Shown here piece by piece: positions 1-7,743 of a stretch of 47,963 nt of DNA; position 1 is the stretch's first letter; the number at the start of each line of letters is the position of its first letter. The notes beneath the pieces were generated by a model. It was not told the origin of the DNA. It made no database searches and saw only the letters and a list, made by a program, of their open reading frames with translations. Origin of the DNA: Clostridium sp. (GTDB lineage Bacteria; Bacillota; Clostridia; Clostridiales; Clostridiaceae); contig NZ_JARHZJ010000016.1 of NCBI RefSeq assembly GCF_029258205.1, positions 1 to 47,963 on the forward strand, read 5' to 3'. The position numbers and the translations under genes were made by a program.

Positions 1-93
1 TTTTCCTTCTTTTAAAAGTCTTTTAGCGTTTATTACCTTTTCAAAAACTTCTGGCAATACTCTTTTATCTATAACTAATAAATTTCCTTCCAT
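1..93 (-). CDS. ACT domain protein, UPF0735/PheB family (5' fragment)
   Basis: Only the first 31 codons lie in the window; the gene runs off the left edge on the minus strand. The start MEGNLLVIDKRVLPEVFEKV matches the beginning of the UPF0735 (PheB-like) family, small proteins with an N-terminal helix-turn-helix-like part followed by an ACT amino-acid-binding domain, which is not visible here. The ATG is preceded by an AGAGGTG ribosome binding site about 8 bases upstream. In related firmicutes the gene often lies near homoserine or aromatic amino-acid genes; that cannot be checked here. The family call rests on this short segment only. Confidence 0.7.
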   Translation of the reverse strand, partial: MEGNLLVIDKRVLPEVFEKVINAKRLLKEGK

Positions 94-473
94 TGGAACT
101 ATTCACCTCTTCACATCTATAAAATATAAAAAATCCAAATAAATAATAACCTTTTTTTATTTGCTACTTATTAAAATACCATCTATAATTAATATTTTCA
201 ATAAAAAACCTCATTTATAAATTAAATTTTAAAATACTTTAACACTAAAATAAAAGGATTAATTAAAATATTTTTATTATATTTACTTAATATAATTATA
301 TATAATTTTTAAATATTCTATATATTATAAAATCAAGGTTTTAAGCTTTAATCATATACATATATAAAGTATATCACCCCACTTCTTAAAACACAACTGT
401 TCTCTAATAAAAGACACATTAAAATTAATAAAAAGGACATATCAAAAGATATATCCTCTTAATTAATTACTTA
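94..473. other. intergenic region: pheB-like promoter and GH38 terminator, otherwise empty
   Basis: This 380-base stretch has no credible ORF. On the minus strand a promoter for the leftmost gene can be read as TTGAAA (196-201), a 17-base spacer and TATTTT (173-178). The end near 434-457 is the terminator of the mannosidase gene. The rest (about 205-430) is A+T-rich with no recognised structure. Confidence 0.5.
434..457 (-). terminator. rho-independent terminator of the alpha-mannosidase gene
   Basis: A hairpin of two 10-base arms (434-443 and 448-457) with a 4-base loop forms on the minus-strand transcript, with one G-U pair, and is followed by a T-rich run. It starts 16 bases after the stop codon of the GH38 gene. 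Confidence 0.7.
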
Positions 474-3053
474 TTAAAGCACTATTTCAAAAGTTTTTAT
501 TTGTTTCTTTGAAATAATTCCATTAATAGTATTTTCTTTTACCTCTAATTTTTCTATAAATTCTTCATTTAAGTTAACTTCATTTATTTCTTTAACATCT
601 CTATTAACTTTTATTTGGAAGTTTTCTTCCTTATCAGAAATGTTAAATATTCTTACTATTATAGAATCTCCCTCTTCAGCTTTCTTAAAGGCTGATAGAA
701 CTAAATTTTCTCCCTTAATTGAAACTAAAGAATCCTCTGCTTTAAAATCTCCTTGAAGAGATAACATTGGAGTATTTAAGTTATATGCTTCTTCGTAAGC
801 TCTTTCTCCAGTATAATCTCCTTCATGAGCTATTATTGAGTAGTTAGCAACATTCTTTCCTAAGCATTGAGCCTCTGGTGTAGGAAATACTCCCCAATCT
901 CCTAACTCTCCAACAGATCTTAATATTGTTAAGGCTATAGTATTTTGACCATCTCTTAATACTTCATATTCAGGCAATCCTCTGTTAGCAACCATAAGTC
1001 CAACTTTTCCGTCATTTACATCAACAAAGTTTGTTTGTTTTTGACAGTTGGATGGATTTTGCCATCCTTCCCATGGAGTTGTTTCTCTTTCTATAACATC
1101 AAAATGTCCCTCTGCAAAATGAGTGCTTGCTTCTATTCTAGTTGGGAATAATGCTCTTACTCTATGATCCTTTGCAGTATTTTCTATTTCAACTTTAATA
1201 TCAACTCTCTTAGAAACTTCACTTAAAATTATAGTAGAAACCAACTTAATTTCAGTAATTTCTTCTACTCTTCTACTTTCTTTCTTAATAGCTTTTACTG
1301 GTACTTCCAAAGTATTTTTAACTTCTATTACTTTTTCTACTTCATTATCTTTTAATACATTAATACAAGCCTTATTTCCTAAAGTATTTACTACTAAATC
1401 TTTCTCTGGAGCTCTAAAGATGTATTCATCTCCTATATCTCCACAATCTTCAAAGGCATTTAAATTCTTATACTCTTTATTTGTTCCTTTATGAAGTAAA
1501 TCAAATGTACCATTTTCATTAAACTTTAATGAGAAGAATTTATTTTCAAAAGTTAAGTCTTGAGAAACTTCTTTTTCTTCTACCTTTTCACATGGAACTA
1601 TTTTAAATGATTTTAATCCTAAAGCTTTTATATTATTAGCTAAGAATTTAACCTTAAATCTATTTACATACTCAGGCTGTCTAAATCTATTGTTTGGAAG
1701 AGTATATTTAAATGTTTCTCCTAAGGCTTCAACTACTGATGGAACTTCCTCTCCATTTTCTGTAACAACCTTAAAGTTTTCTATACCTGACTCTTTATTT
1801 ACATCAACTGTAGCTTCTACTACTTCACTTCTATCCCATCCTAATGTATTAAATACAACAATGCTTTCTCTATCTGTAGTAGTTCCATTTACTAAATTTA
1901 ACATATGATTAGTACTTCTATCTATCATTTCCTCTGATATTTGCATACTAGACTTAAATCTTGTTACCATATCTTGATGAACTTCATCAATACTACATCC
2001 ACAAATTGAATCATGAGGATGGTTTTGAATTAAGTATTTCCATGATTGAAGTATGAAATCACTTTCGTACTTCTTTCCTTCTAATGAAGCCATAACTCCT
2101 AAAGGTTCAACATATCTTTCTAAAAGAACTTGAGATTTATTATTCATTTGCTTTAAGTAAAGTCTTGATGAAGCTGTGTTACATAGAGTCCACCATCCAT
2201 CTGTATATTGACCATTTAATTCTCCTGTAACTTCTTTTAAGTCTTTAACTTCTTTCTTAACATCTTTTATATAATCAACTAAATTACTATGAATTAATTC
2301 AAAATCAACATCTTCTTTTACATTATCTATTATGTCACCAACATTTATTTGAACTGGTTGATGATCACATCCATTCATTAATAATATTTGATCTGTTGTA
2401 GCATACATATCTGCTTTATTAACTCTATCATTTAAAAATTCAATGGCTTCTTTTTTATTTTCAGGAATTTCATTACCATTGCTATACCAATTAGCCATAA
2501 GTATTCCTAAAACTTCTGATCCATCTGGTGATTTCCATAATACTTCTGAATGATATTCATTTTCACCTGCTTCTTCAATCTTTTGATTATCAAAAGCTAT
2601 TGGAGTTATTCCTCTACCAAATACTGCATTATCTATTCCAAATCCTCTTAATATTTGAGGTGCTTGAGATATGTTACCAAAAGAATCTGGAAAATAACCT
2701 ATTTTTACTGGGTTTCCAAATCTTTTTGCAAATCTCATTCCTAAAAGCATATTTCTTACATTTGCTTCTGCACTTATTAAATATTCATCTTGAAGAACAT
2801 ACCATGGTCCTACATGAAGTTTTCCCTCTTCTATAAGTTTCTTTAATCTATCAAACATATACGGCTTTATTTCTAAATAATCATCTAAAGCTATAGTTTG
2901 TCCATCTAAATGAAAATATTTAAAATGCTCATTATTCTCTAAAGTATCTATTAATGAATCCATAAAATGTACTAATTTAACTCTATGTTTTTGAAATGGT
3001 ATATACCACTCTCTATCCCAATGACTATGTGAAACTACATGTACTTTTTTCAT
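474..3053 (-). CDS. alpha-mannosidase, glycoside hydrolase family 38
   Basis: An 859-residue enzyme expected to release alpha-linked mannose from oligosaccharides, possibly host N-glycans. The N-terminus carries the family signature HSHWDREWY (residues 9-17), whose His11 and Asp13 are expected zinc ligands. GYFPDSFGN (119-127) contains the likely nucleophile Asp123, and NHPHDSICGCSIDEVHQDM, in the middle of the chain, supplies further metal and substrate contacts. The C-terminal half is the beta-rich GH38 region. There is no signal peptide, so it is probably cytoplasmic and acts on imported sugars. Length is typical for bacterial GH38 enzymes. The ATG has a GGAGAGG site. The gene stands alone, with its own promoter and terminator. 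The promoter overlaps a half-conserved catabolite-repression (cre-like) motif. The exact linkage specificity is not readable from sequence. Confidence 0.92.
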   Translation of the reverse strand: MKKVHVVSHSHWDREWYIPFQKHRVKLVHFMDSLIDTLENNEHFKYFHLDGQTIALDDYLEIKPYMFDRLKKLIEEGKLHVGPWYVLQDEYLISAEANVRNMLLGMRFAKRFGNPVKIGYFPDSFGNISQAPQILRGFGIDNAVFGRGITPIAFDNQKIEEAGENEYHSEVLWKSPDGSEVLGILMANWYSNGNEIPENKKEAIEFLNDRVNKADMYATTDQILLMNGCDHQPVQINVGDIIDNVKEDVDFELIHSNLVDYIKDVKKEVKDLKEVTGELNGQYTDGWWTLCNTASSRLYLKQMNNKSQVLLERYVEPLGVMASLEGKKYESDFILQSWKYLIQNHPHDSICGCSIDEVHQDMVTRFKSSMQISEEMIDRSTNHMLNLVNGTTTDRESIVVFNTLGWDRSEVVEATVDVNKESGIENFKVVTENGEEVPSVVEALGETFKYTLPNNRFRQPEYVNRFKVKFLANNIKALGLKSFKIVPCEKVEEKEVSQDLTFENKFFSLKFNENGTFDLLHKGTNKEYKNLNAFEDCGDIGDEYIFRAPEKDLVVNTLGNKACINVLKDNEVEKVIEVKNTLEVPVKAIKKESRRVEEITEIKLVSTIILSEVSKRVDIKVEIENTAKDHRVRALFPTRIEASTHFAEGHFDVIERETTPWEGWQNPSNCQKQTNFVDVNDGKVGLMVANRGLPEYEVLRDGQNTIALTILRSVGELGDWGVFPTPEAQCLGKNVANYSIIAHEGDYTGERAYEEAYNLNTPMLSLQGDFKAEDSLVSIKGENLVLSAFKKAEEGDSIIVRIFNISDKEENFQIKVNRDVKEINEVNLNEEFIEKLEVKENTINGIISKKQIKTFEIVL

Positions 3054-3095
3054 GTCTAACCTCTCCTTATCTAAAGTTCATTAACCTATACCTAG

Positions 3096-3125
3096 ATTAT
3101 ATACGTTTACAAAGCATTCATTCAA
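3096..3125 (-). promoter_or_regulatory. promoter of the alpha-mannosidase gene with a cre-like half site
   Basis: On the minus strand TTGAAT (3120-3125) and TATAAT (3096-3101) are 18 bases apart. The spacer holds TGTAAACGT, which equals the left half of the CcpA cre consensus (TGWAARCGYTWWCW); the right half is poor. Carbon catabolite control would suit a mannosidase, but this is inference. Confidence 0.45.
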
Positions 3126-3217
3126 TTTTCAATCTTATATGTTTAGTGGACTTTTTATAGATTATTTAATTTTTATAAAAAAATAATTTCTCCATATTAT
3201 TGTTATAACTTTATGCT

Positions 3218-4057
3218 CTATTTCAAATTAGAAATAGCTCTTATATATACTGGAGTTGTTCCACAACACCCTCCTATTATATTTACTCCCTTTTCAAGAG
3301 CTCTTTTAGATAAGTTTTTAAATTCTTCCTGAGTCTTACCATATATAAGCTCTTCCCCTACTTTTTTTGGTATTCCTAAATTAGCCTTTATCATTATAGG
3401 AAGATTTGTATTTTGATTAATTATATCTAATGCCTTTAGTATATCTTCGTACCCTGTACAATTTATTCCTAAAGCATCTACTCCTAAAGGCTCTAAAGTT
3501 GAAATAATATTTTTTATAAAATTAGTAATATCCTTTTTCCAAGCTAAAGTAAATGAACATATAACAGGCTTATCTGTTAATGCTTTTGCCTTTTTAACTG
3601 CAAATTCTCCTTCCTTTAGACTTCCTAAGGTTTCAAAAATAACTAAATCAAAATTACCTTTTGAAGAACTAATTATTCTTTCAGTATTTTCCTCAACAAT
3701 TTCTTTAAATGAAGCATCATTTTCTTCTACATAATATGAAAGAGGACCTATATCTAAAGCAACTAAGCCTTTATTTACACATGCCCTCTTAGCAATGTCA
3801 AGTCCTGACTCAACAACCTCTTCTAAATTATAATTATTCCTTTCCGCGTTTATAATATTACACATAAATGTGTTTGAAAGTATTAAATACGCTCCAGCAT
3901 CTATATACTCTCTATGAACTTTTTCTATTAATTCAGGCTTTTTAATATTTAAAAGTTCTGATGGAATCTCTTTTAAGTTTACTCCTAATTCCATTAATCT
4001 AGTCCCCATAGCTCCATCTGCTATTATTATCCCATTCTTCAAATCTAATTTTTTCAT
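3218..4057 (-). CDS. homocysteine S-methyltransferase family protein
   Basis: A 279-residue protein of the homocysteine S-methyltransferase (Hcy_methyltransf, MmuM/BHMT-like) family, which moves a methyl group to homocysteine to form methionine. The N-terminal DGAMGTRLMELG motif, the internal INCTG motif and the C-terminal GGCCGTTP motif supply the substrate loop and the three cysteines that bind catalytic zinc. It is a single domain; there is no cobalamin or folate module as in MetH. An in-frame TTG 21 bases upstream would extend the protein, but a GGAGAA site sits 9 bases before the ATG at 4057, so that start is chosen. The methyl donor (S-methylmethionine or other) cannot be told from sequence. 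It is transcribed divergently from plsC. Confidence 0.85.
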   Translation of the reverse strand: MKKLDLKNGIIIADGAMGTRLMELGVNLKEIPSELLNIKKPELIEKVHREYIDAGAYLILSNTFMCNIINAERNNYNLEEVVESGLDIAKRACVNKGLVALDIGPLSYYVEENDASFKEIVEENTERIISSSKGNFDLVIFETLGSLKEGEFAVKKAKALTDKPVICSFTLAWKKDITNFIKNIISTLEPLGVDALGINCTGYEDILKALDIINQNTNLPIMIKANLGIPKKVGEELIYGKTQEEFKNLSKRALEKGVNIIGGCCGTTPVYIRAISNLK

Positions 4058-4235
4058 TTTAATGTATTCTCCAATCAAAGTAATTTATATTCTAAAATAA
4101 ATTATAATGCTTTATTTTCTATTTAAATTATCTCACATAAAACAACATTCTATTTTGGTAAATTATAGTCCAAAAAAAAGAAATAGTAAATATCTAAGCT
4201 TTTTATTTTTACGCTCTTCAAAGCGAATTCCATAT

Positions 4236-4282
4236 TTGATATTTTTTAAAAACTGTTATAATATTACTTAGTACTAGTAATA
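4236..4282 (+). promoter_or_regulatory. plsC promoter with a palindrome at the transcription start
   Basis: TTGATA (4236-4241) and TATAAT (4257-4262) are 15 bases apart. A 21-base near-perfect palindrome (4262-4282, core TTAGTACTAG) begins at the end of the -10 box and covers the predicted start site, where a repressor would block transcription. The TTAGTAC core resembles a half of the FapR box that controls lipid genes in Bacillus, but the second half does not fit that consensus. Confidence 0.45.
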
Positions 4283-4299
4283 TTAAAGGGGCGAAATAT

Positions 4300-5028
4300 A
4301 TGTTTAGATCTATATATTGGTATGGAAAAGGATATGCCTGGACATTAATAAAATCCTTATCTGATATAAAAAAAATAAATAAAATGGAAGAGGAAGGTAA
4401 ACTTGAGGAAAGAGATGAATACATATATCAATGTAGTAGAAGAATAGCTCATACTTTTCTTAAGGATGCTGGAATAGAAGTTAATGTTGAAGGTTTAGAG
4501 AATATTCCAAAAGGACCTGTTCTTTTTGTTTGTAACCATCAAAGTAATATGGATATTCCTGTAATTATGTACTCTATTGATAGACCAAAAGGATTCATAG
4601 CAAAAAAAGAACTTGAAAAAATGCCTATATTAAAAAACTGGATAATACTTTCAAAGGCAATATTTATTGACAGAGAACACCCAAAAAAAGCTATGGCAGG
4701 TATTCTGCAAGGAATTAATCAATTAAAAGAAGGATATTCAATGGTTGTTTTTCCTGAAGGAACAAGAAGTCAATGTAGTAAAATGAGAGAATTTAAAGCT
4801 GGTAGTTTTAAATTAGCTACTAAACCAAAGGTTCCTATAGTTCCTCTTACAATTGATGGAACATATAAAATAATGGAAGGAAATCATTATTTCATAAAAC
4901 CTGGTAAAGTAAATCTTTATATTCATCCACCAATTTATACTGATAAACTTACAAAGGAAGAAATTCTAGAACTTCCTGAAAAAGTTGAAAATATAGTTAG
5001 AAGTAAACTTCCTAATAAAGGAAGATAA
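4300..5028 (+). CDS. plsC: 1-acyl-sn-glycerol-3-phosphate acyltransferase
   Basis: A 242-residue acyltransferase that adds the second acyl chain to lysophosphatidic acid, giving phosphatidic acid for membrane phospholipids. The catalytic HX4D box is seen as NHQSNMD near residue 80. It is followed by FIDREHP, the FPEGTRS glycerol-phosphate box, KAGSFKLA, and PIVPLTIDG, all in the order typical of PlsC. The N-terminal 60 residues are amphipathic and probably sit on the membrane. An AGGGG site precedes the ATG. The gene is monocistronic and ends in a strong hairpin shared with the convergent symporter gene. The function is clear; acyl preference is not. Confidence 0.92.
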   Translation: MFRSIYWYGKGYAWTLIKSLSDIKKINKMEEEGKLEERDEYIYQCSRRIAHTFLKDAGIEVNVEGLENIPKGPVLFVCNHQSNMDIPVIMYSIDRPKGFIAKKELEKMPILKNWIILSKAIFIDREHPKKAMAGILQGINQLKEGYSMVVFPEGTRSQCSKMREFKAGSFKLATKPKVPIVPLTIDGTYKIMEGNHYFIKPGKVNLYIHPPIYTDKLTKEEILELPEKVENIVRSKLPNKGR

Positions 5029-5030
5029 AA

Positions 5031-5061
5031 AAATCCATGAGTAAATTTTACTCATGGATTT
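5031..5061. terminator. bidirectional terminator between plsC and the AGCS symporter
   Basis: A perfect inverted repeat (arms 5031-5045 and 5047-5061, core ATCCATGAGTAAA) has A runs on its left and T runs on its right, so it can end transcription from both sides. It starts 3 bases after the plsC stop and ends 11 bases before the symporter stop. Confidence 0.9.
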
Positions 5062-5072
5062 TTTTATTTATA

Positions 5073-6461
5073 CTAATTTAAAACAGTTCCTTCTAATTCT
5101 GTATTCTCTTCACTTAAAGCTTTTTCTCTAAAGAATTCTTCTGTTTCTTCTATAACTACTTTTCTTAATCCAATAATACCTACAAGGTTTGGAATTGCCA
5201 TTAATCCATTAACAATATCTGCAATTATAAATATTAATGTCAATGGTAAGAATGATCCTATTGCAACTAAAGTTATATATAAAATTCTATATGGCTTTAT
5301 AGCTTTTATTCCAAACAAATACTCAATACATCTTTCTCCATAATAGTTCCATCCTAATATTGTAGTAAATGCAAAGAACATAAGTCCTATATTAACTATA
5401 TATGTTCCTATATTACTTATAGGAAGCCCTATTTCAAAAGCCTGTGTTGTAAGTGCTGCTCCCTCTAAACTTCCATTATAAGCACCAGTAAGAATTATTA
5501 CTATACCTGTCATTGTACAAATAAGGATTGTATCAAAGAATGTACCTGTCATTGAAATAAGTCCTTGCTTAACTGGAGACTTAGTTTTAGCTGCCGCTGC
5601 TGCTATTGGAGCACTTCCAAGACCAGCTTCATTAGAGAAAACCCCTCTAGCTACTCCGCTTTTCATTACAGCTATTATGCTAACTCCTACAGCTCCTCCT
5701 AGAGCAGCCTTAGGATTAAAGGCACTTTCAATAATTATTGATACTGCATGTGGAACTTTATCTAAATTAAAAGCTATAACTATTAAAACTCCTAAGACAT
5801 AAAGACCTGCCATTAAAGGAACTACCTTTTCTGATACACTAGATATTCTTTTTATTCCACCTAAAATTACTAAAGCAACTAATAAAGTTACTATTCCTGC
5901 TGTAACAATCGTTGGAACATTAAATGTAATACTTGCTGCATCAGTTATAGACTTAACTTGTCCAAAAGTTCCTATTCCTAATAAGGCTACACCAATTCCA
6001 AAGAAAGCAAAAATATTAGCTAACCAATTTAGACCAAGTCCATTTTTTATATAGTACATTGGTCCTCCTGCCATTTGACCATTTTCATCTACAACCCTAT
6101 ACTTTATAGCAAGTACACCTTCTGCATATTTAGTTGCCATTCCAAAGAAAGCAGCTACCCACATCCAGAATAATGCTCCTGGTCCTCCTGCCTTTATAGC
6201 AGTAGCAACTCCAACTATATTTCCAGTACCTATGGTAGCTGAAAGAGCTGTACATAAGGCTCCAAAACTTGAGACATCTCCTTCTACATCTTCACAAGAA
6301 GATTCATCATCTTTTTTAAATACATACTTTAAAGCTAATGGTAATTTTAATATTTGTAATAGTTTTAGTCTTATAGTAAGATATATTCCTGTTCCTACAA
6401 GTAGCATAAGAAGTGGTACTCCCCATACTAAATTGTCGATTTGATTTAATAAGTTTTCCAT
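5073..6461 (-). CDS. alanine/glycine:cation symporter (AGCS family)
   Basis: A 462-residue inner-membrane carrier of the AGCS (Na+/alanine-glycine symporter) family. The GTGNIVGVATAI motif, the GGPMYYI segment and the Ala-rich SNEAGLGSAPIAAAAAKTKSP stretch (split here only by length) are family hallmarks, and about ten hydrophobic segments are visible. The open frame extends 34 codons further upstream, but that part lies in the riboswitch expression platform; the ATG at 6461 has a perfect AAGGAGG site, and MENLLNQIDNLVWGVP is a typical family N-terminus. A tandem glycine riboswitch in the leader makes glycine, and probably alanine, the likely substrate. It is transcribed alone and ends at a bidirectional terminator. 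Confidence 0.93.
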   Translation of the reverse strand: MENLLNQIDNLVWGVPLLMLLVGTGIYLTIRLKLLQILKLPLALKYVFKKDDESSCEDVEGDVSSFGALCTALSATIGTGNIVGVATAIKAGGPGALFWMWVAAFFGMATKYAEGVLAIKYRVVDENGQMAGGPMYYIKNGLGLNWLANIFAFFGIGVALLGIGTFGQVKSITDAASITFNVPTIVTAGIVTLLVALVILGGIKRISSVSEKVVPLMAGLYVLGVLIVIAFNLDKVPHAVSIIIESAFNPKAALGGAVGVSIIAVMKSGVARGVFSNEAGLGSAPIAAAAAKTKSPVKQGLISMTGTFFDTILICTMTGIVIILTGAYNGSLEGAALTTQAFEIGLPISNIGTYIVNIGLMFFAFTTILGWNYYGERCIEYLFGIKAIKPYRILYITLVAIGSFLPLTLIFIIADIVNGLMAIPNLVGIIGLRKVVIEETEEFFREKALSEENTELEGTVLN

Positions 6462-6533
6462 AAAAAAATCCTCCTTAAATTTAAATTTGCGGAGGAGAAT
6501 AAGGATACTTAAAAAATTTAAGTAACTAACCTT
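6462..6533 (-). promoter_or_regulatory. expression platform of the glycine riboswitch (RBS-sequestering hairpins)
   Basis: Downstream of the second aptamer the transcript can form GAGGATAAGG with CCTTATTCTC around an inner ACTTAAA/TTTAAGT stem. Alternatively, CCTCC can pair with the AAGGAGG ribosome binding site around an AAATTTAAATTT loop, directly followed by seven T residues and the ATG. The second hairpin could work as a terminator or by hiding the ribosome binding site. The direction of control is not decided by sequence. Confidence 0.6.
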
Positions 6534-6705
6534 ATCCTCTGTCCTTTTACCTGAGAGTTTCAATCAAAAATTTTGACCTTGCTCCTTCGGTGCTCTTTTT
6601 CAAGAGTCTCTCCAGAGGCTCGTCCAGTAACGGTCCTAATACCTGAAAGATTTCCCTCTTCGGTGGATATTTAAAATATCACTCTCCCATTACCTTCATC
6701 CGAAC
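6534..6705 (-). ncRNA. tandem glycine riboswitch
   Basis: On the minus strand two glycine aptamers follow each other with a short linker. The first (about 6705-6640) has GGGAGAG, CCACCGAAGAGGG and TTTCAGGTATTAGGACCG. The second (about 6632-6536) has GGAGAGAC, GCACCGAAGGAGC and ACTCTCAGGTAAAAGGACAG. These are the conserved blocks of the gcvT-type element (Rfam glycine riboswitch). The leader lies directly before the AGCS symporter gene. Glycine riboswitches in front of this transporter family are known in other firmicutes. Confidence 0.95.
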
Positions 6706-6731
6706 ATATTGAATTTTAATTTATAATAGAC

Positions 6732-6760
6732 ATTATATAAGTAATCATTACAAAAATCAA
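6732..6760 (-). promoter_or_regulatory. promoter of the glycine riboswitch-symporter transcript
   Basis: On the minus strand TTGATT (6755-6760) and TATAAT (6732-6737) are separated by exactly 17 bases. The predicted start is near 6725, about 20 bases before the first aptamer, giving a leader of roughly 265 bases. It ends just past the stop codon of the upstream HD-domain gene. Confidence 0.75.
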
Positions 6761-6764
6761 TTAC

Positions 6765-7421
6765 TTATTTTTCTAAGACATATAATTTATCATAATTTTC
6801 ATTAGTTTTCTCATTAACTTTAACTATAAAATCATTTATTGAATCTAATATTTTTTTCTTATCTTCTAAAGTCTTTTTTCCTCTTCCAACTCTATCACAA
6901 TAAGTCAATAAAGCTATATCATGAAGATCTGAATTTTCAACCATATCTTCTGGTTTTACAAAGAGTAAATTTTTATCTATATAAAGATAAGACATATGAT
7001 ATCTAACTAAATTGCTTACTTTACTTACAAATTCACCTTGATTTGTAATACTCTCTAATATTTCTTTTGAAAGTTTCGCTCCTACTCTATCATGGTCGTA
7101 AGAAGTCCACCTGCCATTTCTCATTTTAGTAGTGTCTCTCTTCCCAATATCATGAAGCAAAGCTGCCCACATAAATTCTCTTTTATTATTAGCAAGACTC
7201 CTTAAACTTGCTGCCTCATCTAAAACTTGCATTGTATGAATCCATACATTTCCTTCTGGATGATGCGTTTTCTCCTGCTTAACCTCTTCTAAATCCATTA
7301 ATATTTCTAAAAAAGAACCTTCTAAAAACTTCTTTTTCTTTAAAAAACTTAAAAATTCTGATGGGTTCTTATCCTCTAAAATATGCTTTTCTAAAATTTT
7401 AAATAATTCTCTATCATTCAT
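6765..7421 (-). CDS. HD domain-containing phosphohydrolase-like protein
   Basis: A 218-residue soluble protein with an HD metal-dependent phosphohydrolase domain. The visible ligand motifs are HHPEGNVWIHTMQVLDEA (first His), WAALLHDIGKRDT (the HD doublet) and SYDHDRVGA (further His/Asp), followed by a distal Asp in LLTYCDRVGRG. The pattern resembles the HD domain found with tRNA nucleotidyltransferases, though no nucleotidyltransferase domain is present. The natural substrate is unknown. An AGGAG site lies 8-10 bases before the ATG. The gene appears monocistronic, since the symporter downstream has its own promoter. Confidence 0.8.
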   Translation of the reverse strand: MNDRELFKILEKHILEDKNPSEFLSFLKKKKFLEGSFLEILMDLEEVKQEKTHHPEGNVWIHTMQVLDEAASLRSLANNKREFMWAALLHDIGKRDTTKMRNGRWTSYDHDRVGAKLSKEILESITNQGEFVSKVSNLVRYHMSYLYIDKNLLFVKPEDMVENSDLHDIALLTYCDRVGRGKKTLEDKKKILDSINDFIVKVNEKTNENYDKLYVLEK

Positions 7422-7612
7422 ATAAAAACTCCTAAACTTTCAATAATTAAAATTTATTTTTAATTTATCTTAATTATATTTTACCACTAATAACTTAAAT
7501 TAATTCTTTTATGAATTGTCAGAAAATTACTACTTTATATTTTTAATCCCTGTAAGTAAGTCATTCTGCCTTTTACGACATTTATAAATTTGCACCAAAT
7601 TTCCTTTTTATA

Positions 7613-7642
7613 TTGAATTTCTTAAAAAATTAATGTTAAAAT
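7613..7642 (+). promoter_or_regulatory. promoter of the ECF S-component gene
   Basis: TTGAAT (7613-7618) and TAAAAT (7637-7642) are 18 bases apart, and a TGn extension precedes the -10 box. The predicted start is near 7649, leaving a leader of about 95 bases before the ATG at 7744. Confidence 0.6.
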
Positions 7643-7648
7643 ATCACT

Positions 7649-7727
7649 GTCGGTATTCTATATTAGAAGCTGAACTATTTTATACGGTTAAAAATTTAAC
7701 AACCGAATTATATCCCATTGGGAATAA
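7649..7727 (+). promoter_or_regulatory. structured 5' leader of the ECF S-component gene (unassigned)
   Basis: The roughly 95-base leader can fold into three hairpins in a row: TTCTA-TAT-TAGAA (7656-7668), CGGTT...AACCG (7685-7705) and TTATATCCC-ATT-GGGAATAA (7708-7727), followed by an exposed CGGAGGAG ribosome binding site. Vitamin-uptake S components often sit behind riboswitches. I compared it by eye with TPP, FMN, THF, preQ1 and ZTP motifs and found no convincing match, so no ligand is assigned. Confidence 0.35.
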
Positions 7728-7743
7728 GAACGGAGGAGAGTCA

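Noticed and set aside
6462-6563. N-terminal extension of the AGCS symporter
   Set aside because: It overlaps the glycine riboswitch expression platform, and the family start is at 6461.
7633-7743. N-terminal extension of the ECF S component
   Set aside because: It covers a predicted leader with hairpins and has no ribosome binding site; the internal ATG has a perfect one.
7649-7743. THF or preQ1 riboswitch assignment for the ECF leader
   Set aside because: The conserved blocks of these classes could not be aligned by eye.
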